This document shows, piece after piece, positions 50,938 to 61,364 of a DNA stretch of 64,000 nucleotides; the stretch's first letter is position 1; every line of letters starts with the position of its first letter. The notes beneath the pieces were generated by a model. That model did not search any database. It was given only the letters and a program-made list of their open reading frames with translations, and had not been told where the DNA came from. The translations under genes and the position numbers were made by a program. The DNA is taken from assembly GCA_900167895.1 (NCBI GenBank), contig FUZR01000005.1, positions 1 to 64,000 of the forward strand, in the 5' to 3' direction. The DNA is from Bacteroidales bacterium WCE2004 (lineage in GTDB: Bacteria; Bacteroidota; Bacteroidia; Bacteroidales; UBA932).

Positions 50938-51016
50938 AAAACCCTATTGCTTAGCGTTGGGATTGCAAAGGTAGACACTTTTTTTGAAATAGCAAACATT
51001 TTTTAAATTTTTTTAG

Positions 51017-51031
51017 CTGACATTTTGTCAG
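51017..51031. promoter_or_regulatory. Palindrome upstream of clpB
   Basis: CTGACA-TTT-TGTCAG is a perfect inverted repeat, 57 bp before the clpB start. A second small one, CTCAA-GAT-TTGAG, follows at 51035-51047. Candidate heat-shock operator(s); the cognate regulator is unknown. Confidence 0.5.
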
Positions 51032-51087
51032 TGGCTCAAGATTTGAGCGCTAGACAGTCGACCCACTAACGGGCCGACGATTTTATT

Positions 51088-53142
<2,055 letters not shown>

Positions 53143-53175
53143 AAAAAGCCCGGAGCGATTGCTTCGGGCTTTTTC
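53143..53175. terminator. Bidirectional terminator between clpB and secG
   Basis: AAAAAAGCCCGGAGC pairs with GCTTCGGGCTTTTT around GATT, directly after the clpB stop. Confidence 0.85.
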
Positions 53176-53191
53176 ATTTTGATCTGCGATC

Positions 53192-53527
53192 CTACTCGGT
53201 CGGGGCGTCCTGCTGGATCGGGGCGGCCGGGAACTCGGGTTGGGCGTCGTTCGCCACATTCTCGATCTGGTCGGTCACGTCGATGGCGGTGCCGTTGGTG
53301 CCGGTCGTGAAGGAGGAGAAGATGGAGAGAATGAGGATGAAGGCGACGAGACCCCACGTGAACTTCTCGAGGGCGTCGGCGGTCTGGCGGACACCGAAGG
53401 TCTGGTTGCCTGCCACGAAGTTGCTGGCCATACCCTCACCCTTGCCATTCTGAAGCAGCACCACGATGATGAGCAGAAGGGCAGCGAGAATGATCAGCAC
53501 GGTCAAAATCACAAACAATGCATTCAT
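53192..53527 (-). CDS. secG: Preprotein translocase subunit SecG
   Basis: A 111-aa inner-membrane protein with two membrane segments: LFVILTVLIILAALLLIIVVLLQ at the start and TWGLVAFILILSIFSSF after a loop with QNGKGEGMASNF and FGVRQTADALEKFTW, the SecG signature. The C-terminal tail is acidic and proline-rich. Last gene of the cluster sigma-54 activator, lptE, TPR protein, secG. Confidence 0.93.
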   Translation of the reverse strand: MNALFVILTVLIILAALLLIIVVLLQNGKGEGMASNFVAGNQTFGVRQTADALEKFTWGLVAFILILSIFSSFTTGTNGTAIDVTDQIENVANDAQPEFPAAPIQQDAPTE

Positions 53528-53529
53528 AT

Positions 53530-54120
53530 TCAGTTGTCTTTTTTGTTTATTTCGTCAATAAGGGCTGCAAAGTAAACACTTTTTTCCGGATATCGCAAAA
53601 TAAGTTGGGAATAAATGTCGATCGCTTCCTGCGAATAGCCCTGTTCGAGATATATTCCGGCCAGCGTTTCGGTATAGAAATTCATATCCTGCCCGGCCGG
53701 CTCGGCGGGCGCCGTCTCGGTGAAACCTTCCGAGCGCGCCTTGGCGGCGAAGCGGGAGAAGACGCCGTCTGAGTCGGTGCGGGCCTTCTCGTACTGGTCC
53801 TGGGAGAAATAGTCGCCGCCGACCACATAGACGCGGCGCTGCTTCCGCGGCTCGTCCTGCGCGGAGATGAAGGCGTCTGCGAGCCGCCGGGCGTCCTTGT
53901 CGGAGCAGTCCACGGTGCGGCCGGCGCGCAGCAGGGCCGCGAGCACCCCGCGGTCGCCCAGATGCAGGGCGGTCTCGGCGATCTGGAGGTCGGAGAGGGC
54001 GCCGGCGCCGGACATCCGGCGGCAGAGCTCCATCCGGGCGCCGCCGTACCAGGGATACAGGGCGATCACGCCGGAGAGTTCCTCCAAGGTGAGTTTATGA
54101 ATGTCTATCGGATTTACCAT
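53530..54120 (-). CDS. TPR-containing protein of the lptE-secG cluster
   Basis: A 196-aa cytoplasmic protein. Near the C-terminus FYTETLAGIYLEQGYSQEAI to YSQLILRYPEKSVYFAALI is a clear TPR-like helix pair; the N-terminal half is helical (LEELSGVIALYPWYGGARMEL). No signal peptide. ATG 54120 overlaps the lptE 3' end. Proteins of this layout occur between LptE and SecG in Bacteroidales; the role is unknown. Confidence 0.78.
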   Translation of the reverse strand: MVNPIDIHKLTLEELSGVIALYPWYGGARMELCRRMSGAGALSDLQIAETALHLGDRGVLAALLRAGRTVDCSDKDARRLADAFISAQDEPRKQRRVYVVGGDYFSQDQYEKARTDSDGVFSRFAAKARSEGFTETAPAEPAGQDMNFYTETLAGIYLEQGYSQEAIDIYSQLILRYPEKSVYFAALIDEINKKDN

Positions 54121-54626
54121 TGGGCAACTGTAGCGTTGAAAATGTCGTCGCAGAGCGCGTCGATGATCTCCTTGCACAGGTCGGACTCGACGGACTCAAG
54201 CGACAGGTCGGACTTGAATTCGGCGTATTGGGAGAAACTCTTGTCGCTGAAATCGTCCTCGGGATATTTGCGGTTGGTGAAGCTCACGCGGATGCCGACG
54301 GTCAGCCGGCTGAGCTCGGCCCTTTCGGAGGCCGAGATGGCGGAGGCGTTGACGTTGTAGGCCGAGATCTCGCCGACAATCTCCAGGTCGGCGTCCTGCT
54401 CCACCTGCTCCAGGCGGGTCATCTGGCGGAATTTGGTGCGCAGCGCCTCGGTGAGGTCGTTGCTCAGCGTCGGGTTGACCTTCTGGGCCTTGTATTCGAA
54501 CAATTCGATGTGGATGGTGTGGACGTCGCTCTGGATCGAGGTGCCGGAGAAGGAATAGATGCCGCAGCCGCCGGCGCAGAAAGCGGCGGCGACCAGGATC
54601 AGGAAGCGGGAAACGGCCTTTCTCAT
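54114..54626 (-). CDS. lptE: LptE-family LPS-assembly lipoprotein
   Basis: A 170-aa lipoprotein (LILVAAAFCAGGCGIYSFSG; Cys followed by GIYSFSGTS is typical of Bacteroidota LptE). TIHIELFEYKAQKVNPTLSNDLTEALRTKF is split here by position only; it matches the LptE start. It plugs LptD at the outer membrane for LPS insertion. Start ATG at 54626 overlaps the stop of the sigma-54 activator (ATGA). Confidence 0.87.
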   Translation of the reverse strand: MRKAVSRFLILVAAAFCAGGCGIYSFSGTSIQSDVHTIHIELFEYKAQKVNPTLSNDLTEALRTKFRQMTRLEQVEQDADLEIVGEISAYNVNASAISASERAELSRLTVGIRVSFTNRKYPEDDFSDKSFSQYAEFKSDLSLESVESDLCKEIIDALCDDIFNATVAQW

Positions 54627-55837
54627 GCTCTCTTTCCTTTTTCTTTCCACTCCGCGAGCTTGCGGTAGATGGTGCGCTCCGAGATGCCCAGCTCCGCGGC
54701 GGCCGGCTTGACCTTGCCGCCGTGCTTGGCGAGGGCGCGCTCGATCAGCTCGTCGCTGGCCTTGCGGATGGAGATACCGTCGAGCGACGGCTCCGGCTCG
54801 GAGAGCTGCTCCTCGGGCTCGTCGGAGGGCATGGGGGCGTAGTGCGGCAGCGCCGTCGGCATCGGCTGCTGCGCGGCGCCGCCGGCGTTGACGATTTCCT
54901 TGAGGCGGTCGACCTCCTGCTTGAGGTCGAGCAGGGCCTTGATGATCATCTGCTTGTCGCTGTCGGACATGCTTCCGCCGGCGGAAGCGGGACCGGTGGT
55001 GGCGGGCAGCATCGAGTCCTTCTCGTCCGGCAGGTAGCGCATCAGCGCCGCCGGGCCGAGCTCGATGCGCTCGGAGCCGGGCGTGACGGGACGCGACTCC
55101 AGGGCCGTGACCGTCTCGGCGACGTTCTTCAGCTGGCGGATGTTGCCGGGCCAGCGGTAGGCGGTCAGCATCGAGATGGCGTCGTGGTTGAGGTTGACCT
55201 TGCAGAGGTTGTAGCGCTCGGAGAAATCCGAGGTGAACTTGCGGAACAGCAGGTAGATGTCGTCCTTGTTGCGCTCGCGCAGGGCGGGCATCTGGATCTG
55301 GATGCCGGTGAGCCGGTAGTAGAGGTCCTCGCGGAACTTGCCCGTGGCCACGGCGTAAGCCAGGTTGACGTTGGTCGCGGCGATCACGCGCACGTCGGTC
55401 TTCTCCACCTTGGAGGAGCCGACCTTCATGAATTCGCCGTTCTGCAGGACGCGCAGCAGCAGGGCCTGCGTCTCGCGCGGCAGCTCGCCGATCTCGTCGA
55501 GGAAGAGGGTGCCGCCGTCGGCCTCCTCGAAGTAGCCCTTCCGTTCGCCGATGGCGCCCGTGAAGGCCCCCTTCTCGTGGCCGAACAGCTCGGCGTTGAT
55601 GGTCCCCTCGGGGATGGCTCCGCAGTTGACTGCCAGATATTTGCCGTTCTTGCGCCGGCTGAACTGGTGGATGATCTGCGGGATCGTCTCCTTGCCGACG
55701 CCGCTCTCGCCCGTGATCAGGACGGTGAGGTCCGTGGGAGCCACGGCCACCGCCGTCTCGAGGGCGCGGTTGAGCCCGGCGTCATTGCCGATGATGTCGT
55801 ATTTATTCTTGAGCCGCTGGAGTTCTTGCATTTCCAT
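54623..55837 (-). CDS. Sigma-54-dependent transcriptional activator
   Basis: A 404-aa bacterial enhancer-binding protein. The AAA+ domain has GESGVGKE (Walker A), the GAFTGA loop that contacts sigma-54, GGTLFLDEIGELP (Walker B) and RWPGNIRQLKN; a linker with MSDSDKQMIIKALLDLKQEVDRL follows and the C-terminus is a Fis-type HTH (KPAAAELGISERTIYRKL). No receiver or GAF domain precedes the ATPase. A TAnnTTTG box (minus strand, 55851-55844) sits 7 bp before the ATG, so the transcript may be leaderless. Targets unknown; operon with lptE suggests envelope control. Confidence 0.92.
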   Translation of the reverse strand: MEMQELQRLKNKYDIIGNDAGLNRALETAVAVAPTDLTVLITGESGVGKETIPQIIHQFSRRKNGKYLAVNCGAIPEGTINAELFGHEKGAFTGAIGERKGYFEEADGGTLFLDEIGELPRETQALLLRVLQNGEFMKVGSSKVEKTDVRVIAATNVNLAYAVATGKFREDLYYRLTGIQIQMPALRERNKDDIYLLFRKFTSDFSERYNLCKVNLNHDAISMLTAYRWPGNIRQLKNVAETVTALESRPVTPGSERIELGPAALMRYLPDEKDSMLPATTGPASAGGSMSDSDKQMIIKALLDLKQEVDRLKEIVNAGGAAQQPMPTALPHYAPMPSDEPEEQLSEPEPSLDGISIRKASDELIERALAKHGGKVKPAAAELGISERTIYRKLAEWKEKGKRA

Positions 55838-55863
55838 AGAAAGCAAAGTTAAGGATTATTTTT

Positions 55864-55871
55864 TATATTTG
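55864..55871 (+). promoter_or_regulatory. Candidate -7 box of the 55903 gene
   Basis: TATATTTG 31 bp before the start codon, divergent from the sigma-54 activator box at 55844-55851. No TTG at -33 is evident for either. Confidence 0.5.
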
Positions 55872-55902
55872 TAAACTGATTATTGTCCACTAACGACTAA
55901 CC

Positions 55903-57558
55903 ATGTTGAAAATGAGAAGTTTCCTTAAAATCTTCATTCTGGGCGCCGCCGTCGTTGCGGCTGCCGGTTGTTCCAAGTCCCGCGCCGAGCAGATGAAGCT
56001 GGCCGAAAAGCTGCAGATCGACTGCACGCCCGAGGTCCTCGCTCTCGTCGGCGACCAGATCCCCGTGGACCTGGCCGTAACATATCCTGACGGTTATTTC
56101 CATCCCAAAGCCCTGCTCGAAGTGACGCCCGTGCTGGTCTACGCCGGCGGCGAGGAGCAGAAGGGCCCGACCTTCGTCTATCAGGGCGAGAAGGTCCTCG
56201 ACAACTACAAGGTCGTCGCCAAGTCCGGCGGCACCGTCAAGGAGCATTTCGCCTTCGATTATGAAGAGGGCATGGAGCAGGCCTACCTCGAGCTGCGCGG
56301 CGTCGCGCGCTACAAGGACAAGGAGATCGCCATCCCGGCGGTCAAGGTGGCCGACGGCACGGTCGTGACCCAGCTGCTCGCGGAGGCGGACGGCGAATAC
56401 AGCTACAAGAAGGACAACTACCAGGCCGTCCTGCACGAGCAGACCGAGGGCCAGGTGATGTATGACTACAACTCCGCCACCATCAAGGGCAGCGAGCTCC
56501 GCTCCCGCTCGATCAAGGAGCTGCAGGCCGCGCTCGAGGCCATCGAGGCCGATCCGCGCTACACGGTCCGCGGCACCAGCGTCGTGGCCTACGCTTCGCC
56601 GGAAGGCGGCGAGGCCTACAACGCCAAGCTCTCCGACAAGCGCGCCGCCTCCGCCCAGAAGGCCTGGAGCAAGGTTACTGGCGAGAAGGCCCCCGACAAC
56701 CTGGAGGTGCGCAGCATCGGCCAGGACTGGGAGGGCTTCCGCGAGGCCGTCGAGAATTCCGACATCGAGGACAAGGACCTGATCCTGCGCGTGCTGTCGA
56801 TGTACAGCGATCCCGCCGTGCGCGAGAGCGAGATCAAGAACATGTCCAAGGTCTATACCGAGATCAACAAGAACGTCTTCCCGGAGCTGCGCCGCGCCCG
56901 CTTCATCACGGAGCTGGACTACCAGAACTTCTCCGACGAGGAGCTGGTCGAGCTCTCGCAGAAGGCCATTGACGTCCTCGACGAGGAAGGCCTGCTCCGC
57001 GTGGCCTCCATCACCGACAACGCCGCCCGCAAGGCCGAGCTCTACGAGAAGGCCGTCCAGAAGTACGCTTCCGACCGCGCCCGCTTCAACCTGGCTTGCC
57101 TCGCGCTGGATGACCGTCGTCCCGACGCCGCCGCGAAGTATCTCGACGCCATCAAAGACCAGGACGCCGCCGTGCTCAACGCCAAGGGCGTCGTGGAGCT
57201 GCAGCGCGGCGACCGCAAGGCTGCCGCCGACTGGTTCCGCAAGGCCGGCACCGGCGAGGCCAAGGCCAACCTGGGACTGGTCGAGCTCCTGGACGGCAAT
57301 TATGACGCTGCCGCCAAGCGGCTCGAAGGCGTGCACGGCGTCAACGGCGCCATCGCCAGCCTGCTGGCCGGCCGCATCGACGAGGCCGAGGCCCGCGTCA
57401 CCTGCAAGTGCGCCCGTGCCGAGTATGTCCGCGCCATCATCGCCGCCCGCAGGGGCGACGCCGAGGGCGTGCGCACGCACCTGGCCAACGTGGAAGCCAA
57501 GAGCAAGGCCCTTTATGAGAAGTCCCGCAAAGATGTAGAGTTCGCGAAATTCAGATAG
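55903..57558 (+). CDS. OmpA-like/TPR lipoprotein
   Basis: A 551-aa lipoprotein (ILGAAVVAAAGC, Cys near residue 23). Beta-rich N-part, then an OmpA-like segment (VMYDYNSATIKGSELRSRSIKEL to VVAYASPEGGEAYNAKLSDKRA, with the usual YASPEG/N--LS--RA pattern of peptidoglycan-binding modules), followed by TPR-like helices rich in Ala and Asp (LACLALDDRRPDAAAKYLDAI and similar). Conserved unknown lipoproteins of this type occur in many Bacteroidales. It may link the outer membrane to peptidoglycan; this is inference. Confidence 0.82.
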   Translation: MLKMRSFLKIFILGAAVVAAAGCSKSRAEQMKLAEKLQIDCTPEVLALVGDQIPVDLAVTYPDGYFHPKALLEVTPVLVYAGGEEQKGPTFVYQGEKVLDNYKVVAKSGGTVKEHFAFDYEEGMEQAYLELRGVARYKDKEIAIPAVKVADGTVVTQLLAEADGEYSYKKDNYQAVLHEQTEGQVMYDYNSATIKGSELRSRSIKELQAALEAIEADPRYTVRGTSVVAYASPEGGEAYNAKLSDKRAASAQKAWSKVTGEKAPDNLEVRSIGQDWEGFREAVENSDIEDKDLILRVLSMYSDPAVRESEIKNMSKVYTEINKNVFPELRRARFITELDYQNFSDEELVELSQKAIDVLDEEGLLRVASITDNAARKAELYEKAVQKYASDRARFNLACLALDDRRPDAAAKYLDAIKDQDAAVLNAKGVVELQRGDRKAAADWFRKAGTGEAKANLGLVELLDGNYDAAAKRLEGVHGVNGAIASLLAGRIDEAEARVTCKCARAEYVRAIIAARRGDAEGVRTHLANVEAKSKALYEKSRKDVEFAKFR

Positions 57559-57574
57559 TTAGCTGATCGGAATT

Positions 57575-57604
57575 TTGCTATTTACAAGATTTTGCGTATA
57601 TTTG
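57575..57604 (+). promoter_or_regulatory. Promoter of the rpsL operon
   Basis: TTG (57575-57577), 19-nt spacer, TATATTTG (57597-57604), 51 bp before rpsL. Confidence 0.85.
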
Positions 57605-57605
57605 C

Positions 57606-57630
57606 AGCCCCCAAAATAAGGGGGCTTTTT
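57606..57630 (+). terminator. Terminator-like hairpin overlapping the rpsL start point
   Basis: AGCCCCC / GGGGGCT with a 7-nt loop and T5. Its left arm begins 2 bp after the -7 box, so transcripts started at this promoter would lack part of the arm, whereas read-through from the 55903 gene would form the full stem. Confidence 0.7.
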
Positions 57631-57655
57631 ATAATTTATTTATTAACAACTATTT

Positions 57656-58027
57656 ATGCCTACAATTCAACAATTGGTTCGCAAAGGACGCGAGGTTATC
57701 GAGGTCAAGTCGAAATCTCGTGCGTTGGATGCTTGCCCTCAGAAGCGTGGCGTATGCCTGAGAGTCTATACGACGACTCCCAAGAAGCCGAACTCCGCTA
57801 TGCGTAAGGTCGCGCGTGTACGTCTCACGAATTCCAAAGAGGTCAATGCTTACATTCCGGGCGAGGGACACAACCTGCAGGAGCACTCCATCGTGCTCGT
57901 GCGCGGTGGTCGTGTCAAGGACCTCCCTGGTGTACGTTACCACATCCTCCGCGGTGCTTTGGATACTGCCGGCGTGGAAGGACGGACCCAGTCCCGTTCG
58001 CTCTACGGCGCCAAGAGGCCGAAGTAA
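57656..58027 (+). CDS. rpsL: 30S ribosomal protein S12
   Basis: A 123-aa decoding-centre protein. [10 protein letters not shown] at the start, [29 protein letters not shown] (the PKKPNSA loop is where streptomycin-resistance changes usually map), and [17 protein letters not shown] are all typical. First gene of the operon rpsL-rpsG-fusA-rpsJ. Confidence 0.98.
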   Translation: MPTIQQLVRKGREVIEVKSKSRALDACPQKRGVCLRVYTTTPKKPNSAMRKVARVRLTNSKEVNAYIPGEGHNLQEHSIVLVRGGRVKDLPGVRYHILRGALDTAGVEGRTQSRSLYGAKRPK

Positions 58028-58070
58028 TTGCGGAAGAATGAGGTTTAAATTTTAATTTTTCACATTTACC

Positions 58071-58547
58071 ATGAGAAAAGCAAAGCCTAAGAAGAGGATT
58101 CTACTTCCTGATCCTAAGTTTCACGACACGCAGGTTACCCGCTTCGTGAACAATCTGATGTTACAGGGGAAGAAGAGTATCGCGTATTCTATTTTTTACG
58201 ATGCCATTGATATGGTAGGCGAGAAGATGAAAGATTCTGACAAGGCTCCTCTGGATATTTGGAGGAAGGCGCTCGAGAACGTGACCCCGCAGATCGAGGT
58301 CAAGTCCCGCCGTATCGGCGGCGCCAACTTCCAGGTGCCTACCGAGTTGCGCCCTGAGCGGAAGGTTTCTCTCTCCATGAAGAATATGATCGCCTTCGCC
58401 CGTAAACGTTCCGGCCGCTCGATGGCAGAAAAGCTCTGTGCCGAGATTATCGCTGCTTACAACAATGAAGGTGGCGCCTTCAAGCGGAAGGAAGACATGC
58501 ACAAGATGGCCGAGGCCAACAAGGCCTTCGCTCATTTCCGCTTTTAA
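58071..58547 (+). CDS. rpsG: 30S ribosomal protein S7
   Basis: A 158-aa primary 16S rRNA binder. [38 protein letters not shown], and [21 protein letters not shown] are S7 signatures; [19 protein letters not shown] closes the protein as in bacterial S7. It lies 43 bp after rpsL and 21 bp before fusA. Confidence 0.98.
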   Translation: MRKAKPKKRILLPDPKFHDTQVTRFVNNLMLQGKKSIAYSIFYDAIDMVGEKMKDSDKAPLDIWRKALENVTPQIEVKSRRIGGANFQVPTELRPERKVSLSMKNMIAFARKRSGRSMAEKLCAEIIAAYNNEGGAFKRKEDMHKMAEANKAFAHFRF

Positions 58548-58568
58548 TTGAATAAGTAAGTTAGTTAG

Positions 58569-60686
58569 ATGGCCAAAAGAGACCTTAAGTACACACGTAA
58601 CATCGGCATCATGGCACACATCGATGCCGGCAAGACCACTACGTCCGAGCGTATTCTCTACTACACCGGAAAGACCCACAAGATCGGTGAGGTCCACGAA
58701 GGTGCTGCCACGATGGACTGGATGGTTCAGGAGCAGGAGCGCGGTATTACCATCACTTCTGCTGCCACCACCGCTTTCTGGCACTACAACGGGGATACCT
58801 ATCAGATCAACCTGATCGACACTCCGGGCCACGTGGACTTCACTGTCGAGGTGGAGCGTTCGCTCCGCGTGCTCGACGGTACCGTGGCTACGTTCTGCGC
58901 CGTGGGGCGCGTTCAGCCTCAGTCCGAGACGGTTTGGCGTCAGGCGGACAAGTATCGTGTGCCCAAGATTGCCTATGTTAACAAGATGGACCGTGTCGGT
59001 GCTGACTTCCTCGCCTGTGTCGAGGAGATCAAGACCAAGCTCGGTGCCACGGCAGTTCCTATCTGCCTCCCGATCGGTTCGGAGGAGAGCTTCAAGGGAA
59101 TTGTCGACCTGATCGCCATGAAGGCGATTGTCTATGATCCCAGCGACGCCCTGGTCAACTATCAGATCCAGGACATCCCTGCGGACATGCAGGACATCGT
59201 CGCCCTCTGGCACGACAAGTTGATCGAGTCCGCCGCCGAGTGCGACGACGCCCTGATGGACAAGTACTTCGAGAGCCCCGAATCCATTACGGAGGAGGAG
59301 GTGATCGCTGCGCTCCGCAAGGGCACCATCGCCATGCAGATCGTTCCGGCCTGCTGCGGTTCCTCGTTCAAGAACAAGGGTGTCCAGTTCCTGCTGGACG
59401 CCGTGATGCGCTACCTCCCTTCGCCGCTGGATATCGGCGCCACGAAGGCTACCAACCTGGCCAATGACCAGGAAATGCACCTCGAGCCCAAGGCTACCGA
59501 GCCGTTCTGCGGTCTTGTCTTCAAGATCGCCACGGATCCGTTCGTGGGCCGTCTGGCGTATATCCGCGTCTACTCCGGTCACCTCGACGCCGGTTCCTAC
59601 GTGCTCAACTCCCGTTCGGGCAAGAAAGAGCGCGTGGCCCGTCTCTACCAGATGCACTCCAACCACCAGAACCCGATCGAGTTCGTGGAGGCTGGCGACA
59701 TCTGCGCGGCGGTCGGCTTCAAGGACCTCCGCACGGGTGATACCATCTGCGCGGAAGACCACCGTTACTCCCTTGAGTCCATGGAGTTCCCCGATCCTGT
59801 GATCGGTATCGCCGTGGAGCCCAAGACTCAGAAGGACCTCGACAAGCTGGGCGTCGCGCTCGGCAAGCTCGCCGAGGAGGATCCTACCTTCACCGTCAAG
59901 TCCGACCCGGATACGGGCCAGACCGTCATCAGCGGTATGGGTGAGCTCCACCTCGACATCATCGTCGACCGTCTGCGCCGCGAATTCGGTGTGGAGATCA
60001 ACCAGGGCGCACCCCAGGTTAACTACAAAGAGGCGATCACCACTTCCGTCCAGCACCGTGAGGTGTTCAAGAAGCAGACGGGCGGTCGTGGCAAATTTGC
60101 TGATATTATCGTCGAGATCGGACCCGCCGACGAGGGCGTCACCGGTCTTCAGTTTGACAACCAGGTCAAGGGCGGCAACGTGCCCAAGGAGTTCGTTCCC
60201 TGCGTTCAGAAGGGCTTCGAGTCCGCGATGGCGAACGGCGTCCTGGCCGGTTATGAGGTCCCTGCTCTGAAGGTGACGCTCCTGGACGGTTCCTTCCACC
60301 CTGTGGATTCCGACCAGCTGTCCTTCGAGCTGGCCGCGCGTATGGCTTTCCGTCACGCCTGCCCCAAGTGCAAGCCTGTCATCCTGGAGCCTATCATGAA
60401 CCTCGAGGTCGTGACCCCGGAGGATTATATGGGCGACATCGTCGGTGACCTCAACCGTCGCCGTGGACAGATTGTCGCTATGGACTCCACCACCAACGGT
60501 GCCCGTATCGTGAAGGCCTTCGTCCCCCTCTCCGAGCAGTTCGGTTATGTCACCGTGCTCCGTACCCTGTCTTCCGGCCGGGCCACCAGCACGATGTCTT
60601 TCGACCACTACGCCGAGGTCCCTGCCACCATGGCCAAGGACATCGTGGAGAAGAGCGGTTACAAGACGCCGTCTGACGACGAATAG
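58569..60686 (+). CDS. fusA: Elongation factor G
   Basis: A 705-aa translocase GTPase. G-domain motifs: [12 protein letters not shown] (G1), RGITI (G2), DTPGHVDF (G3) and NKMDR (G4), with the typical [15 protein letters not shown] switch region. C-terminal domains IV and V end in YATVPA-like [15 protein letters not shown]. Its place between rpsG and rpsJ and its full length mark it as the housekeeping copy rather than a resistance or EF-G2 paralogue. Confidence 0.97.
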   Translation: MAKRDLKYTRNIGIMAHIDAGKTTTSERILYYTGKTHKIGEVHEGAATMDWMVQEQERGITITSAATTAFWHYNGDTYQINLIDTPGHVDFTVEVERSLRVLDGTVATFCAVGRVQPQSETVWRQADKYRVPKIAYVNKMDRVGADFLACVEEIKTKLGATAVPICLPIGSEESFKGIVDLIAMKAIVYDPSDALVNYQIQDIPADMQDIVALWHDKLIESAAECDDALMDKYFESPESITEEEVIAALRKGTIAMQIVPACCGSSFKNKGVQFLLDAVMRYLPSPLDIGATKATNLANDQEMHLEPKATEPFCGLVFKIATDPFVGRLAYIRVYSGHLDAGSYVLNSRSGKKERVARLYQMHSNHQNPIEFVEAGDICAAVGFKDLRTGDTICAEDHRYSLESMEFPDPVIGIAVEPKTQKDLDKLGVALGKLAEEDPTFTVKSDPDTGQTVISGMGELHLDIIVDRLRREFGVEINQGAPQVNYKEAITTSVQHREVFKKQTGGRGKFADIIVEIGPADEGVTGLQFDNQVKGGNVPKEFVPCVQKGFESAMANGVLAGYEVPALKVTLLDGSFHPVDSDQLSFELAARMAFRHACPKCKPVILEPIMNLEVVTPEDYMGDIVGDLNRRRGQIVAMDSTTNGARIVKAFVPLSEQFGYVTVLRTLSSGRATSTMSFDHYAEVPATMAKDIVEKSGYKTPSDDE

Positions 60687-60712
60687 TATTGAATGAAAAA
60701 AAGCATTTTGAT

Positions 60713-61018
60713 ATGAGCCAGAAAATTAGAATCAAACTCAAGTCTTTCGACCATATGCTCGTGGACAAGTCCGCGTCCAAGATTGTCGAGACCGTGAAGT
60801 CTACTGGTGCCAAGGTGAATGGTCCCATTCCCCTTCCGACCAACAAGAAGATCTTCACCGTCAACCGCTCGACCTTCGTCAACAAGAAGGCCCGCGAGCA
60901 GTTCGAGCTCGACTCCTACCGCAGACTTCTCGACATCGAGGACTCCAACGCCAAGACGGTGGACGCCCTGATGAAGCTTGAGCTCCCCTCCGGCGTGGAG
61001 GTCGAGATCAAGGTCTGA
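60713..61018 (+). CDS. rpsJ: 30S ribosomal protein S10
   Basis: A 101-aa protein: [37 protein letters not shown] and the final [11 protein letters not shown] are diagnostic. The ATG gives the normal N-terminus; an upstream TTG would add eight residues. In most Bacteroidota rplC and the S10-operon genes follow, but here a tRNA and accessory genes follow. Confidence 0.97.
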   Translation: MSQKIRIKLKSFDHMLVDKSASKIVETVKSTGAKVNGPIPLPTNKKIFTVNRSTFVNKKAREQFELDSYRRLLDIEDSNAKTVDALMKLELPSGVEVEIKV

Positions 61019-61079
61019 GCCTGATCGGCACACAGATTTCGATGAGTGCAGGGTCGCCCTTGGGTGATCCTGCGCTTTC

Positions 61080-61154
61080 GGTCCCTTAGCTCAGTTGGTT
61101 AGCAGCAGCTGACTCATAATCAGCGGGTCGCAGGTTCAAGTCCTGCAGGGACCA
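61080..61154 (+). tRNA. tRNA with CAU anticodon, probably tRNA-Ile2
   Basis: GGTCCCT / AGGGACC acceptor, T-arm GCAGG-TTCAAGT-CCTGC, anticodon arm GCTGA-CTCATAA-TCAGC. The CAU loop context GACTCATAATC and the T-arm resemble the lysidine-modified tRNA-Ile2; an elongator tRNA-Met is the alternative. The D-arm reads GCTC-AGTTGGTTA-GCAGC, one base more than the usual GAGC side. CCA is not encoded. Confidence 0.85.
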
Positions 61155-61199
61155 CGACGCTAAGAAAGCGCCCGCCAGACGGCGGGCGTTTTCGCGTCG
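61155..61199 (+). terminator. Terminator after the CAU tRNA
   Basis: CGCCCGCC pairs with GGCGGGCG around AGAC, with an outer GAAA/TTTC and CGACGC/GCGTCG extension and an internal TTTT. Confidence 0.8.
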
Positions 61200-61222
61200 T
61201 GGCCCCTTGGGCTCTTGATCCA

Positions 61223-61242
61223 TTGGGGGGCGTTCCCCCCAA
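61223..61242. other. G/C-tract hairpin
   Basis: TTGGGGGG and CCCCCCAA form a perfect 8-bp stem with loop CGTT; a C5/G4 pair (61244-61260) follows. No T run, so its role is unclear. Confidence 0.5.
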
Positions 61243-61282
61243 ACCCCCTGCGTCGCGGGGCTCCGAAGATCAATATAAACGA

Positions 61283-61318
61283 GAAAACTCCTAAGTATTT
61301 AGGGGTTTTCGTTTTTTT
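61283..61318 (+). terminator. Terminator immediately upstream of the 61365 promoter
   Basis: GAAAACTCCTAA pairs with TTAGGGGTTTTC around GTAT and is followed by GTTTTTTTT; the -7 box TACCTTTG starts 3 bp later. Confidence 0.85.
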
Positions 61319-61320
61319 TC

Positions 61321-61328
61321 TACCTTTG
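61321..61328 (+). promoter_or_regulatory. -7 box of the 61365 gene
   Basis: TACCTTTG 37 bp before the start codon; the -33 region would fall inside the preceding terminator stem and lacks TTG. Confidence 0.5.
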
Positions 61329-61364
61329 TAGAGAAAGTGCCAACTCAGAAAATAATACACAACT

